Shown: positions 31,485 to 41,451 of the stretch, in pieces
Layout of the letters: every line of letters starts with the position of its first letter
Numbering within the stretch: the first letter of the stretch is position 1
Position numbers and translations under genes: made by a program
Notes under the pieces: model-generated
Told to the model about the DNA's origin: nothing
Databases searched by the model: none
Seen by the model: the letters and a program-made list of their open reading frames with translations, nothing else
DNA from: Yponomeuta sedellus
Lineage: Eukaryota > Arthropoda > Insecta > Lepidoptera > Yponomeutidae
DNA: 64,000 nt
Reading direction: 5' to 3'
Assembly: GCA_934045075.1 (NCBI GenBank)
Contig: OW203726.1
Coordinates: 16,245,988 to 16,309,987 of the forward strand

Positions 31485-32060
31485 TCAAAATGATGACGTC
31501 ATGACTGAGGATCGCGATGATAGGTCGATCGTTTTCACAGCGAAGAGTTATCCACCATGTGGACCGCCTGGTACCACCAAAGCTGGCTGCCACCAGCTGC
31601 CGCTTTTATGTAAACGTTTAAAGACTAACAAGGATCTACAATTAATAATAGTTACATGAAATGACTGAAGTATATAGATTAGCCCCGGTTGCTAGGCATA
31701 AAGCCACCGCCAACTCCCCAAGGAATATGGCAAGGCAAAATATTCTAATCAAAGTAAATAAAAAGAAGTTTATAACCTTCTAATACTTTTCACAGAAACT
31801 ATTCTCGGGGCTAAAATTTGTTTTTGAACTCCAATAACACTATGATTGTTATCCCGGTTATAATTACTTGTAATTCTGGTGTCTGTTTTTAGTAAGTATA
31901 TGCGAAGTAACAATAAATTGTAATCTGCAGTACGGAAGTTCGAAAGTACAACATTCCAAGTCACAAAATCCAATACAATGTTCTGAGCTGGGAAAAATAC
32001 TACGCTTTTGAGTTTTCGTGAGCATTGCAGATTATATATGTTACTCCAAATACAATAAGT
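31485..32060. other. Unassigned
   Basis: Nothing recognised. ORFs at 31408-31659 and 31770-31973 are unremarkable. Confidence 0.25.
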
Positions 32061-32064
32061 ATTA

Positions 32065-32320
32065 CATGATTTTTTTATTAGGTAAAACGTAATTACCTTA
32101 TTTCCTGACGTTAGTAGATACGACGATATAGTAGTTTAATATATAACTATGTATGAGTATCGCGAATCATTAAAAAATACATGAAAATAAGAAGATAAGA
32201 ATATTCTTTATTGTAGACTGGAAAAACTACAAATACAAAATAATTACTAATATACATAGTACAATTGGCGGTGTTATTGCTAAAAGTACTTTCTTTTAGA
32301 CAACCTTACGACGGAACATT
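32065..32320. mobile_element. Repeat Q fragment followed by LINE tail M
   Basis: Bases 32080-32165 hold 'attaggtaaaacgtaatta' and 'gagtatcgcgaatcatta' (repeat Q). Bases 32200-32315 hold 'tcttttagacaacctta' and 'gtacaattggcggtgttatt' (repeat M, minus). Confidence 0.45.
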
Positions 32321-32536
32321 GCTGAAGGAAATAAGAAAGACGGGTAGCCAGTGCAAATTGAATTTTGAATGAATTTTGTGAAAAGAAATTAAAATGATCT
32401 CACTAATGTCAGTATAAATGGCATCAGTCTGGTTGTATTTCCACATTTATGATGTCCTTGCCTGGTTACCATTGCACGAGGTATCCTAGTTTGGGACTAG
32501 GACATGTGATTGTGTCGTGTGGAAGTTAATATTACA

Positions 32537-32770
32537 AATTTAAAAACCTATTTAGAGGCTAAAAATTTCACCCATGCCGGGATTCGAACCCGCAACCTCT
32601 GGCTATCCGTACCAGCGCTCTACCAATTGAGCTCAATTGGTAGAGCGCTGGTACGGATAGCCAGAGGTTGCGGGTTCGAATCCCGGCATGGGTGAAATTT
32701 TTAGCCTCTAAATAGGTTTTTAAATTTGTTCCTTAGCACGGGTTAGTGCATTAAAAATAAAAATAGTGTA
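32537..32770 (+). mobile_element. Perfectly palindromic SINE family A
   Basis: The exact 13-bp target duplications agttaatattaca (32524-32536, 32771-32783) show one insertion. Bases 32534-32631 are the exact reverse complement of 32632-32729: 98 bp per arm, no spacer, centre gagctc. The left arm is an inverted and the right arm a sense tRNA-like body (A box, CTGGT/GCCAG anticodon stem, B box GGTTCGAATCC, then 'tagcctctaaataggttttt'). Only the right side continues into the tail 'cacgggttagtgcattaaaa' + ATAAAAATAGTG. It could form a cruciform or a long hairpin RNA. The 61-codon ORF here is a by-product. Confidence 0.93.
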
Positions 32771-32829
32771 GTTAATATTACAATTAACAACTTCGTACCG
32801 CCTAACAGAGCGGTGGATTTATTATAAAT

Positions 32830-33065
32830 TATAATTATCACATATAATGAACTTAAGCTGAAAACTATCACGGCAAAGAAGGCTTAACAAGTTAACGAGC
32901 AACAGGCGACCAACTTATAAAAGTGAAACTTCGTACAAATTCAATTGAAAGTTACTTTGATGAAGTTGTTAGCCTGTAAGCCAGGTAAATCACCCCTCCT
33001 TGGACGATATGCGCTTGGCCAGTATTGTGACTTTTAGCGATCTAATTCAAGAGATGCCAGCCGAA
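32830..33065. mobile_element. Repeat family J, uninterrupted copy
   Basis: The blocks 'aactatcacggcaaagaagg', 'ctttgatgaagttgttagcc' and 'gatctaattcaagagatgcc' match 8.56-9.01 kb in order. The class is unknown. A Helitron-like element follows. Confidence 0.55.
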
Positions 33066-33103
33066 AACCTACTCTTTCTACGAAACGTTGTGATGACTTT
33101 TAA

Positions 33104-33311
33104 TCTATAATATAAAAATGAATCCCCGAGTGTGTTGGTAAGCGCAAATCTCGAGAGCAGCTGAACCGATTTCGGTAATTCTTTGTTTAGAATATTCAAT
33201 AAAGCATGAGGATGGTTTATGGAATACTCCTCATGCTTTATCGGAGAGAAAAATAAAAAAAGAATTAAAGAATTGACAGTTAGGCGGTACGAAGTTCGCT
33301 GGGTCTGCTAG
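33104..33311 (+). mobile_element. 208-bp Helitron-like element
   Basis: It begins TCTATAATATAAAAATGAAT and ends GCTGGGTCTGCTAG. It sits between a host A (33103) and T (33312), the A|T insertion habit of Helitrons, with TC start and CTRR end. Internal features are 'gcagctgaaccgatttcggt' and a 14-bp hairpin (ataaagcatgagga / tcctcatgctttat). There are no TIRs, target duplication or Rep/helicase coding, so it is non-autonomous. Confidence 0.75.
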
Positions 33312-33570
33312 TAAATAATAAAACTGGAACGACTTCATCTATGTGCTTTATATATAGTACCTATGTTTTGTTTATAATAAAAACCGAAAATTGGATAAAA
33401 ACGGAATAAGCAGGTAAAAATAGTCAGGTCTAGTCAAGATGTGAAGTAGTTATGCTAAAAAGGAAGGAAATCTTAAAAATGGGTGACATAATTTAATTTT
33501 TTTGAATATGATAGACAATATTAAAGAAATATCCCAGCTGTGTGTAATTACAATCTCACTACTGTCTTAC
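33312..33570. mobile_element. Repeat family O, copy 1
   Basis: The blocks 'aataaaactggaacgacttc', 'gaataagcaggtaaaaatag' and 'tcaggtctagtcaagatgtg' recur in order at 59.44-59.60 kb. An outlying match, 'gtaaagaggtttgcaccg', lies at about 33.90 kb. The class is unknown. Confidence 0.5.
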
Positions 33571-34164
33571 TTCCTTTATATATATAAATTTTAATATATA
33601 TTTATAAAACGTATGTTGTGATGGTTTTTATGTATATATTTTATATATTTTTATATATATTATGTAATATAAGTATATAGTGTACATTTACTTACTTGTA
33701 TATTATATGCACTTATTGAGTATTTGTCAGTTTATCTAATTTTAGCTACCGTACTTCTTCTTCCGTTTATTTCGAATGCCAACCATTTAATTTCTAGCAT
33801 CACTAGTAGAAAATGCTTAAAGCATTAAGTCCACCACATTGCTATTGTATTTTTTTTTACTTATGTGCAATAAATGTATTAATAATAAATATAAAAAAAT
33901 AGTGTAAAGAGGTTTGCACCGTTACAACCCTATGCCGAGCGTAGCTTTACATGCAGTTGGCCCCTTTTCTAAAGTAGTATAAAGTGTTTTCTATCTATCT
34001 ATACCTCTGTATCTCTCCTGACTTGTAGGCTGCAATTTACGTTACACACGGCGCTAAATTACATAAAAGCCCTTTGATACCTTTATAGATACCCGTAATA
34101 GCTTTACAACAAAACTAGCTTCAACTATTAAAGCTATACCCATCACCGAGAGTAATTAAAGCAA
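33571..34164. other. AT-rich; TATA-type low complexity and M-type tail
   Basis: Bases 33575-33715 are TATATA/TTTATATAT low complexity. Bases 33966-34003 ('taaagtgttttctatctatc') are like the end of LINE tail M. Confidence 0.4.
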
Positions 34165-34174
34165 ACAACAAATT

Positions 34175-34655
34175 ATACTATTTTTATTTTTAATGCACTA
34201 ACCCGTGTTAAGGACAATTTAGAAAACCTATTTAGAGGCTAAAAATATAGAGAATAGTGTAAAGAGGTTCGAAATTTCACTGATGCCGGTGAGTCGCCCA
34301 TTAGCTCAGAGTGCTTAGTGCGAGTTTGACAGATCCAATCGAATAACTTTACTACCGCGTTAATCGAGCATTGAGTAGTGTGTATGAGTAAGTTAACCGT
34401 TTGAACCGGCAAAACGCTGTCACAGTACAACTCGCACTTGCGTTTATTCGTGGTTTGGCTGGTAAACGTGTTCACTTCTCAACGTAAACCATTACTACTC
34501 GCACTCAGCAATTTTAATTTCCATACAATGTCGCTAGGTGGCGCTTCCTCGATGCCATAGAAATATGAGTTTACGTTAACGCGATCGAGTAGTTAAAAAC
34601 TCGCACTAAGCACTCAGTTGGAAAGAGCGCTGGCACAGATATCCAGAGAATTGTT
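34175..34655 (-). mobile_element. SINE A, rearranged and split by a MITE
   Basis: The direct repeats acaacaaatt (34165-34174, 34656-34665) bracket it. On the minus strand it begins inside an inverted tRNA-like part, passes through the inverted leader, then joins directly to sense 'tttagcctctaaataggttt' and the tail. The inverted half is therefore retained and the sense tRNA-like part lost. A 305-bp MITE interrupts the A box. Confidence 0.75.
34310..34614. mobile_element. 305-bp MITE inserted in a SINE A box
   Basis: The 18-bp perfect TIRs agtgcttagtgcgagttt are flanked by the 3-bp duplication CAG (34307-34309, 34615-34617). Removing the element restores 'ttagctcagttggaaagag' as in intact copies. 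The interior repeats the ACTCGCACT motif near 34.43 and 34.49 kb, like subterminal sites. The superfamily is uncertain: 3-bp duplications occur in PIF/Harbinger and CACTA-type elements. Confidence 0.85.
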
Positions 34656-34665
34656 ACAACAAATT

Positions 34666-35160
34666 GTTGATCAAAATCATCGATAACTGCATAGTCAACA
34701 ACACTACTAGTTCACTGCATAGTGAATCTCATAGTCATTTACTGCTCCCCATAGACTCATAAACGCGGTGATAAAAGGCTGACGCCCCACCTTAATGTTT
34801 ACTTCCAAATACTTTTGTTTATAGGCCTTTTGCCTACCGAACGCCGCTGCTATATATGCGCCAGCAGGTTTAACATGAGACATGTGTAGTATTATTGAAA
34901 AAAAAAACCGAACCTGTTTTTCTATCAAAAATAAAATCACATGCAATGAGGAAAACTCAGAAATTCTCTATAAAAAATTTCATTTATGAATTTTGCCACG
35001 TCAAGGTTTACTAGTAAATCGTAAATTTTAAACAATGATTAGTTTTAAAGAAATCTAAATTGGCAATTAAACATATACCTAAGTGGTTTAATTATACATA
35101 CTTGAAACACGAATTTCAAGTTTTGTAGTATTAATATAACACAATAATACGTTGTATATC
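34666..35160. other. Unassigned
   Basis: Nothing recognised. The 79-codon minus ORF at 34707-34946 has no motif. Confidence 0.25.
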
Positions 35161-35168
35161 CACGTTAA

Positions 35169-35272
35169 CCCTTAGCCAGGCGTGATAATTTTTTCATTGA
35201 TTTTGGACTTTATTTCAAGTTGATAGGGTTCAATTTAATGTGGCCCTGTAAAGTACATTGCCTGGCTAAGGA
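35169..35272. mobile_element. 104-bp piggyBac-type MITE
   Basis: TTAA stands on both sides (35165-35168, 35273-35276). The TIRs are CCCTTAGCCAGGC and GCCTGGCTAAGGA, 13 bp with one terminal mismatch. TTAA target duplication and a CCY start are piggyBac hallmarks. There is no room for a transposase. Confidence 0.8.
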
Positions 35273-35276
35273 TTAA

Positions 35277-35985
35277 CTGAGTTCAAAAGTACTATTTCAC
35301 TTTTTTCACTACAGCATTTAAAGCAAATTGCGGTTTCAATATACTCAAATCAGAATGAACACAATATGCGATTTCACGCACACCTACAAAAATGTCAAGA
35401 AAAAGTCAAAAAAGTCAAGCAATGAACAATTTATTTATTCAATAAAGAATTGATAATATCCTAACAACGTACTGTAAAAATCCATCTGCTATCGATTGTT
35501 CAATAATGATGATCCATACAAAGTGGGATAGAGAGAAATTATCGACCGCGCTCGATGAAAATTCTTATTCACAGAATACTCATTCTCGGTGATATTGCAA
35601 AATGACACATGTCAAAAAAATTATCTGGTTTCATTAAAATTTATATGAAAAATTTAAACTTAAACAGATAGCAAGTCAACATAATTCCTTAGGTAGGAAT
35701 CAGGCTGAGGTTACATTAAGGATCAATTTTTCCTTTAATTTAAATTAAAAAAAATCACGTTTTTTTAACGTATAACATTTTGCAATATCTACGAAGACAT
35801 TAGACGGGCAGTATGAATGATCTAATACTGGTTTTAGGCCGGTACTTCGATGGTTATTGGCACATTAACTTTTAGGATGTCTTCATGGGCACACAGAGGC
35901 TATTACATCACCACACGCAGCAAGTTTATGATGCTGCGAAATTGTCCACCGTGATTTTGCATTCAATTTAGTTTTCTAGACAAAC
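35277..35985. other. Unassigned AT-rich stretch
   Basis: Nothing recognised. Confidence 0.25.
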
Positions 35986-35997
35986 ATAACAAAATCT

Positions 35998-36240
35998 CAA
36001 GGCTGTATCCCAGAGGGGTAGACACAGACCAGAGAATGAAACTTGCCACGATTCTGGCAGATCAATACGCTCAATTCGCTTCATCAACGTTCAATAGTCG
36101 TTGCACGCACGCATGCCAGCTCCGCGTACTTTTTATCTTACTCTACGCTAATACATCCCTTGTTTCCTGCCATCCCTTTCCTTCCTACCTTCCTGCAATG
36201 TAGGAAGAGACCCGTGCCCCAGCAGTGGGGACATACAGGA
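35998..36240. mobile_element. Dispersed repeat N joined to a SINE B 3' end
   Basis: The block 'ggctgtatcccagaggggta', followed by 'ttgccacgattctggca', looks like the start of another insect repeat. From 36184 'accttcctgcaatgtaggaa' and 'ccccagcagtggggaca' are the plus-orientation SINE B end. The 97-codon ORF spans both and is fortuitous. Confidence 0.45.
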
Positions 36241-36870
36241 TTGCAATCGCATGTCCGCCTGGGACGTTTCTCACAGGCCCTTCTATCCACAAATCCGCAT
36301 TTTTGTAAACAAATCCCACGTAATGTTCGAGTATAGGTGGCATTTGTTAAAGTGTATGATGATGTTCAGTGGCGAAAATATCAGTTAACTCTCCCATGGG
36401 ATAAAGTATATGGCCGTATTCTTTCATTCGAATGCCAACTAACTCCGGGTTAGTCGTCATCTCGACCGCTTTTAAAACTGGGACTTTTCACTTTTCAAAA
36501 TTGTTATTAGTCACCTCGGCACATTTGCTATTGGTTTGAATGTTGTTTTCGTTATTAAACGATATTCACAAACCATGTGTAGATTGAGCAAATTTGAGTA
36601 TTTTAGCAGATATACGCTTACTACTTCACCTGAAACAGAGCGCGGATCTCCCTATTTAGCGGTTAATCCTTTACAGCCAACAACAGGAACTATGAGCCAA
36701 AACACAGGCTCTGCTCACAGCCCATTCAAATAGCTCGAGTTTATGAATTAGGCAACTAACAAAGCGACGTAGTTTGATCTAGTACAGTCGGTTGGGCTCA
36801 TTCCAGATATATTCCTTTAGATTCAACTCCGCTCTACATGGGGCCTGTTCAACAGTACCTAGTAATTCGA
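36241..36870. other. Unassigned
   Basis: Nothing recognised. The 65-codon ORF at 36536-36733 has no motif. Confidence 0.25.
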
Positions 36871-36879
36871 TGTTCATTG

Positions 36880-36985
36880 CAAAGTCGATTAACCCGCACC
36901 TGCGGGTTAATCGACTTTGTAAATTTTATTGCGTAGCAGAGTCTACTTGCTAACCTTAGCAAGTAGACCTTGCTACGCAATAAAA
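36880..36985. repeat. Two adjacent hairpins, each with a CC loop
   Basis: Hairpin 1: arms 36880-36898 and 36901-36919, 19 bp perfect (caaagtcgattaacccgca). Hairpin 2: arms 36924-36953 and 36956-36985, 30 bp with two mismatches (ttttattgcgtagca...). Both loops are the dinucleotide CC, and only four bases separate the hairpins. Outside them, 'aattcga' and 'tcgaatt' hint at a larger dyad. No ORF or known family. Confidence 0.85.
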
Positions 36986-37180
36986 CTCGAATTGTCATAA
37001 TAAACTACGAATTGTGGTTTTATAAAACTCGGCCCTGGTGTCTCGTGCCTACCCTTAAATGTATGCAACACGCTGTGAGTGTACTGAAATAAACATGGCA
37101 TCGTGATAAACGCAGAGTGTAGGAGGTCTCGTCAAGCATCTGGCAATATTTCGCTAAATAGCTACTTTCTTTATAAATAC

Positions 37181-37384
37181 CATAACAACACATTTACATA
37201 CAGTCACATAAATTGCTTCTGGCCCCACACTAGGATACCCTGTGTCGTGGGAACGAGAAACAACGACACCACAAACATGTAAACATCTAAGACCTGGGGT
37301 TTCCCTTTGTCCCCAGCTGGGATTCGAATTCGGGACCTCTTGCATGGTAGGCAGATGCGCTACCGCTACGCCACAGCGGTCGTC
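37181..37384 (-). mobile_element. SINE family E, near full length
   Basis: Same layout as 31.29-31.48 kb: minus-strand head 'gaccgctgtggcgtagcggt', B-box region 'gaattcgaatcccagc', 'ccaggtcttagatgttta' and the 3' part ending near 'gtatgtaaatgtgttgttat'. A short inverted SINE C scrap (37395-37465, 'gacagcagggctcaggcatt') follows. Confidence 0.7.
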
Positions 37385-37469
37385 AAATGTGGCCCATATG
37401 CGTGACAGCAGGGCTCAGGCATTTTCTCAAAGACATAGTATGGGCATAGTCAACACGTTATTACTTTTT

Positions 37470-38340
37470 CCACCTGCTTCCTTACATTTGACATACTTAG
37501 AGTATGTAAAATATTCCTTTAAATAATGTATTTCTTTATTTTCTCGTTATCCCATAAAACAAATTATATTTATATTTATTTTTACTTATTATAGGAAGGG
37601 ACTGGACAACTACCTAGAACCTAATTATTTTCTTTACTCTCTTACAAAACTGACGCAACTGTATTGTGATCGGAAGATGTTTAGCGCACAGAAAACTAAT
37701 GTTTTTTCTTAGCTAACAAAAAAGTAATAAAAGGCCAAGTGTGTGTGGGGCCATTCGCCGTGTAGGATTCCGTAGATGGACTGCTTTACACAACTATCAA
37801 CTTCACAAAGCAATTTTAGATTATTTATACAAATTTTCCTTTTATGGGTTAAGTTTCGAGAGCGTGTGCAATACCTAATCATGTTCACCGAGATCCTCAT
37901 TTAGCTCACAACTGATGTATTTATAACTAAACTGTGAATAGCGCAGTGAACTACGAGTACATGCATATTAATTTTAAGTTCTGTTTATTGTTAACAAGAC
38001 GTTGTGATAGTAATGTTTACATATAGATAGATAGAGAAAAGATATTGTACGGTCAGAAAAACATAATTACAAATAATGCATCAAATCATTATTTGTAGTT
38101 ATGTTAATTTATAATGTGTTTTTTATGTAGCTGTCCCAAATAAAGAATATAAAATAGATTCTAACAAGTTTTTCGGGAATACACCATTAAAACGTTAGAG
38201 TGGCGTGGTCGGTAGCTACTGAAATAATCCGATTGGAGCCAGTGAGTAATAAGGAATAGAAGCGGGACCTCACTGGACACGTCAAGTGAAAACCAAATTT
38301 ATACACCAATTTTACGAAATTTTATAATTTATTGTTCAAT
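37470..38340. other. Unassigned AT-rich stretch
   Basis: No recognised family or gene. A short 'catatagatagatagagaaa' run near 38.02 kb may be an inverted M-type tail. Confidence 0.25.
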
Positions 38341-38348
38341 TTTAATTC

Positions 38349-38725
38349 AATTCAATTTATTTCAACGTAAAGAATTTACATTCTGTTTGCTGAATGTCAA
38401 AGTACAATGTAACATGAAAGTGAAAACCGCTGCCATCGAGCCGTAGTGTAGTGGAGAAAAAAGCAGCGGGAAAAAAAACTCCACTCCTAAGATAGCAACA
38501 AAATAACTAAAATCAAAGATTGGGGCGCACTAAAGTCCCTTATTTATTTACATTTGAGGCTTTAAGTACGAGATTTATTAGCCTGGAATTGAAAAAAATT
38601 AGTTGTGTTTTCGAATCTATTTCACACTTGTTACACGAAGGCAGCGGCTTTCACTTTCATGTTACAATGCACTTGACATTCAGCAAACAGAATGTAAATT
38701 CTTTACGTTGAAATAAATTGAATTG
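38349..38725. mobile_element. 377-bp inverted-repeat element
   Basis: The terminal arms of about 86 bp (38349-38434, 38640-38725) are near-perfect reverse complements, starting CAATTCAATTTATTTCAACG and reaching 'gctgcc' inside. The arm sequence recurs at 16.74 kb. The roughly 205-bp interior has no transposase. The target duplication is unclear because flanks repeat 'aattcaattc'. The 63- and 68-codon ORFs are by-products. Confidence 0.75.
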
Positions 38726-39690
38726 AAATGTCTGAAAAATATTGAAGGTTGTAAGTACGTTACTATAATAAGTATACAGAATACGTGCACGTACTACAAA
38801 TACACTGCAGTTATGCAGCACATCAAGTCCAGTCATATACTGCGAAGGCACAGCCGGTTGCACAAGAAGAAAGAACCTATGATGTCTATCGTTACACTTA
38901 CCGTATATACCTTATCCGTGATGAATTGCAATCACTGAGATCCAGTGAGCGTTTTCTCGTTTTCCTCCCCTTACCCTCTAATGTCAAGATTGTTGGTTGG
39001 ACAAATATTGCTAACATAACGCCCCGACCATAAAAAACCAGTAACGCCATCTATCGAACACGGGTGATCATCACAACTGTTAGATAATTAGTTTGTAATA
39101 AAATAGACAAAACCCTCTCTATATACATGTTGACCCTATGGGTGCTCAAGTATAGAATTACTGAGCGGCTACTTGTTTTGAGCTACGATCACACTGAGAC
39201 CGTACTTAATAAGATTGCCTAGGCTTTTATTACTTACATGGAATAATTCTACTATAATATGCAGCACCTTCTTCAAATTGTTTATTTTCCCTTTTAGTAA
39301 TTTGTGTGTACTCTCTTTGTTGCAATGTTTTAATTTTTATGCCTTACTGTATGTGATGCTATCGCATATCACTTTGTATAGTGACCTCTAATTTATAAGG
39401 AACACTATTCCCTAAGATACATGTTTATCCTAGTTTAGGGGATAGAAGTCTGACACTGTTTTTTTGAACTTATGTTGTACAACCTCTGCCTATTTCAATT
39501 GTACGCGTACCTATACTTTAGTCACTGTCTCATTTTATTGTATTTGTGTTTTTGCTATATGTACAATAAAAAAAATTATTAAAATTATTATTACTATAAT
39601 AAATCACTATAAAAATTACATTCCACATTCAATGTTATTTTTTTTTCGAAGTACATATTATTTTTATTGTTTTGACGATATTTTTACAGG
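38726..39690. other. Unassigned
   Basis: ORFs of 71, 82 and, at 39464-39955, 163 codons are AT-driven, Ile/Tyr/Phe-rich and end inside repeat Q. No domain is recognisable. Confidence 0.3.
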
Positions 39691-39694
39691 TTAT

Positions 39695-39860
39695 ATAATT
39701 AATGGGTCCAATCGCGATCATTTATTACCTAAAACGTATTTTTACCATAATCCACGACGTTTCGGCAGCGTTACAGTTGCCGAGGTCACGAGTATTCTGA
39801 AGTGGCCAGTACAGTCAATTATTGTGGGTAGTCACGTTTTGTTTTTACAGGTGCTTGACA
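39695..39860. mobile_element. Dispersed repeat Q fragment
   Basis: The segment contains 'aatgggtccaatcgcgatca', 'cgacgtttcggcagcgttac' and 'agttgccgaggtcacgag', the inverse of the 15.4 kb copy's order. Confidence 0.5.
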
Positions 39861-40670
39861 TGTTCGTTCTGGGCGTTTTATGTTTATCACCACAACTGAA
39901 TGCATCGGTAAACTCACAGATTAGAGCTATTCGGCTCGATATTCTGAAACGGTAGTTGCGGTCAACTATTGCTGTCCTTTTCGCTCTTTGAATGAGAAAA
40001 GGAAACAGCTATTACTGGCTTTCAGGCGGAATTTAAATATTGAAACTCGTGAATTTGAATAATAAAATAACGTGAAAGGTTTCGTAACTCACTTGTCTAT
40101 TTTAATAAAGTTTTCAATGTCACATTTATGACAGAAAATTAAGCACGCTATTTTGAATCACAACTGTAACAACAACGTTTTCAAATTACAGACGTACGTA
40201 ATTACGTTTTGTCACTATCGCGTTATACTCAGTAATAAGTTACGTATAGCTGAAATAAGGTAGTCTCTATGTTAGTCGTCTCACATGTCAAACCAAAATT
40301 GCTTCGTATAAAAAATACAAAAGATATCGATTTGTGACTTGCCGCTACTACGATTAGTATCTACAGAAGATATGTATATTAAATAGCTAGTTAACATGAT
40401 TTACGGGTTTTTCTTATCTAGTCGGGAAATTTCATGAAAATTTGCAGCTATAAATGTACCTTCACCAATCAGTCTATTTTCTGTATTACAAATACAAAAT
40501 AGATAAAATGACAATCGTAGACAAGAAACTATACTTTTGGACCGATTTTATTACAGCAAAATGCTTATTATAGTTTTCGAAGTTACCTACTGTTAAGAAA
40601 GTCGTGTAGAAATTAGAAATGAAAGTAGAAATGAGTCGTGTAGAAATTACGCGGTGACATGATATCAAGC
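39861..40670. other. Unassigned; one short direct repeat
   Basis: The motif 'gtcgtgtagaaatta' occurs at about 40.60 and 40.63 kb. Nothing else is recognised. Confidence 0.25.
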
Positions 40671-40675
40671 TTTAG

Positions 40676-40785
40676 TACGTCCCTACTGCTAAGGCACGGG
40701 TCTATTCTTGCATCGCAGGAAAATCAGGCCATACTCCACCACAAGTCCGGGTTGGTGGAAGATTGCAGGACAGTATTACTTCATA
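40676..40785 (-). mobile_element. SINE B 3' end
   Basis: The inverted end is 'ctactgctaaggcacgggtc', 'ttgcatcgcaggaaaatc', 'ccatactccaccacaagtcc', with a small deletion in the 'gggggcc' block. Confidence 0.65.
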
Positions 40786-41254
40786 TAATCAACACGTGGT
40801 TTTCATTACATGTTTCTATTGCTCACACTACATTTTTAATCCGTTAGAGGTCATGAGACCAAATAAACTCAACAATATAAATTCATATTATTATATTATC
40901 TTGGGGACCAAAATGGAATGTTTGTCTGAAGAAAATTGAATAAAAAAAAGTTGGACTTTACAAAGGTACAAGTTAACTTTTTTTTCGGTAGAGCATATTC
41001 CAGATAACAGAGTTATATAACAAAAAAAACCGCCAAAAAATATTCCAAGGCAGTTCTCCAAACACGGAAATCTCCTAGCCAATTAAATCCAACAAATTGC
41101 TTGAAAGCCTACAGAGTGGCACGATAGCCGCCTGTTGAGTCGGCTATCAGCGTTCCGCGCCTGGCAGCGATAACATCGCTAGAGCCCGTCACACACCAGC
41201 GGAGTGGCGGTAGCAGCCGTGGCCCGCGCAAAACATTATTTTTGAACTAACTCT
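40786..41254. other. Unassigned
   Basis: A short dyad 'gatagccg ... cggctatc' lies near 41.12 kb. No gene or family. Confidence 0.25.
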
Positions 41255-41257
41255 TAC

Positions 41258-41451
41258 GTAGTACTGAGTTTCTGAGGTGTTGAAAAACCTCAGCACTTGA
41301 AACTGACAATCCGCGGTGGGCATGCATGGTAACTAAGCCCATACTCTCTTTCTAAGAGAAGGCATGTGCCCTGCAGTAAAACATTTACAAACTAGATAAA
41401 ACGAAAATCTTGCGTAAGCAGTGTAGTGCTTATGCAAGATTTTTGTTTTAT
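41258..41451 (+). mobile_element. SINE C 3' part followed by a hairpin
   Basis: Bases 41285-41385 are C ('cctcagcacttgaaactgac', 'ctctttctaagagaaggcat', 'gccctgcagtaaaac'). Bases 41396-41420 and 41427-41451 form a 25-bp inverted repeat with few mismatches ('ataaaacgaaaatcttgcgt') and a 6-nt loop. Confidence 0.55.

Noticed and set aside
39464..39955. 163-codon ORF, the longest in the window
   Set aside because: AT-driven Ile/Tyr/Phe-rich composition, no domain, and its end runs through repeat Q.
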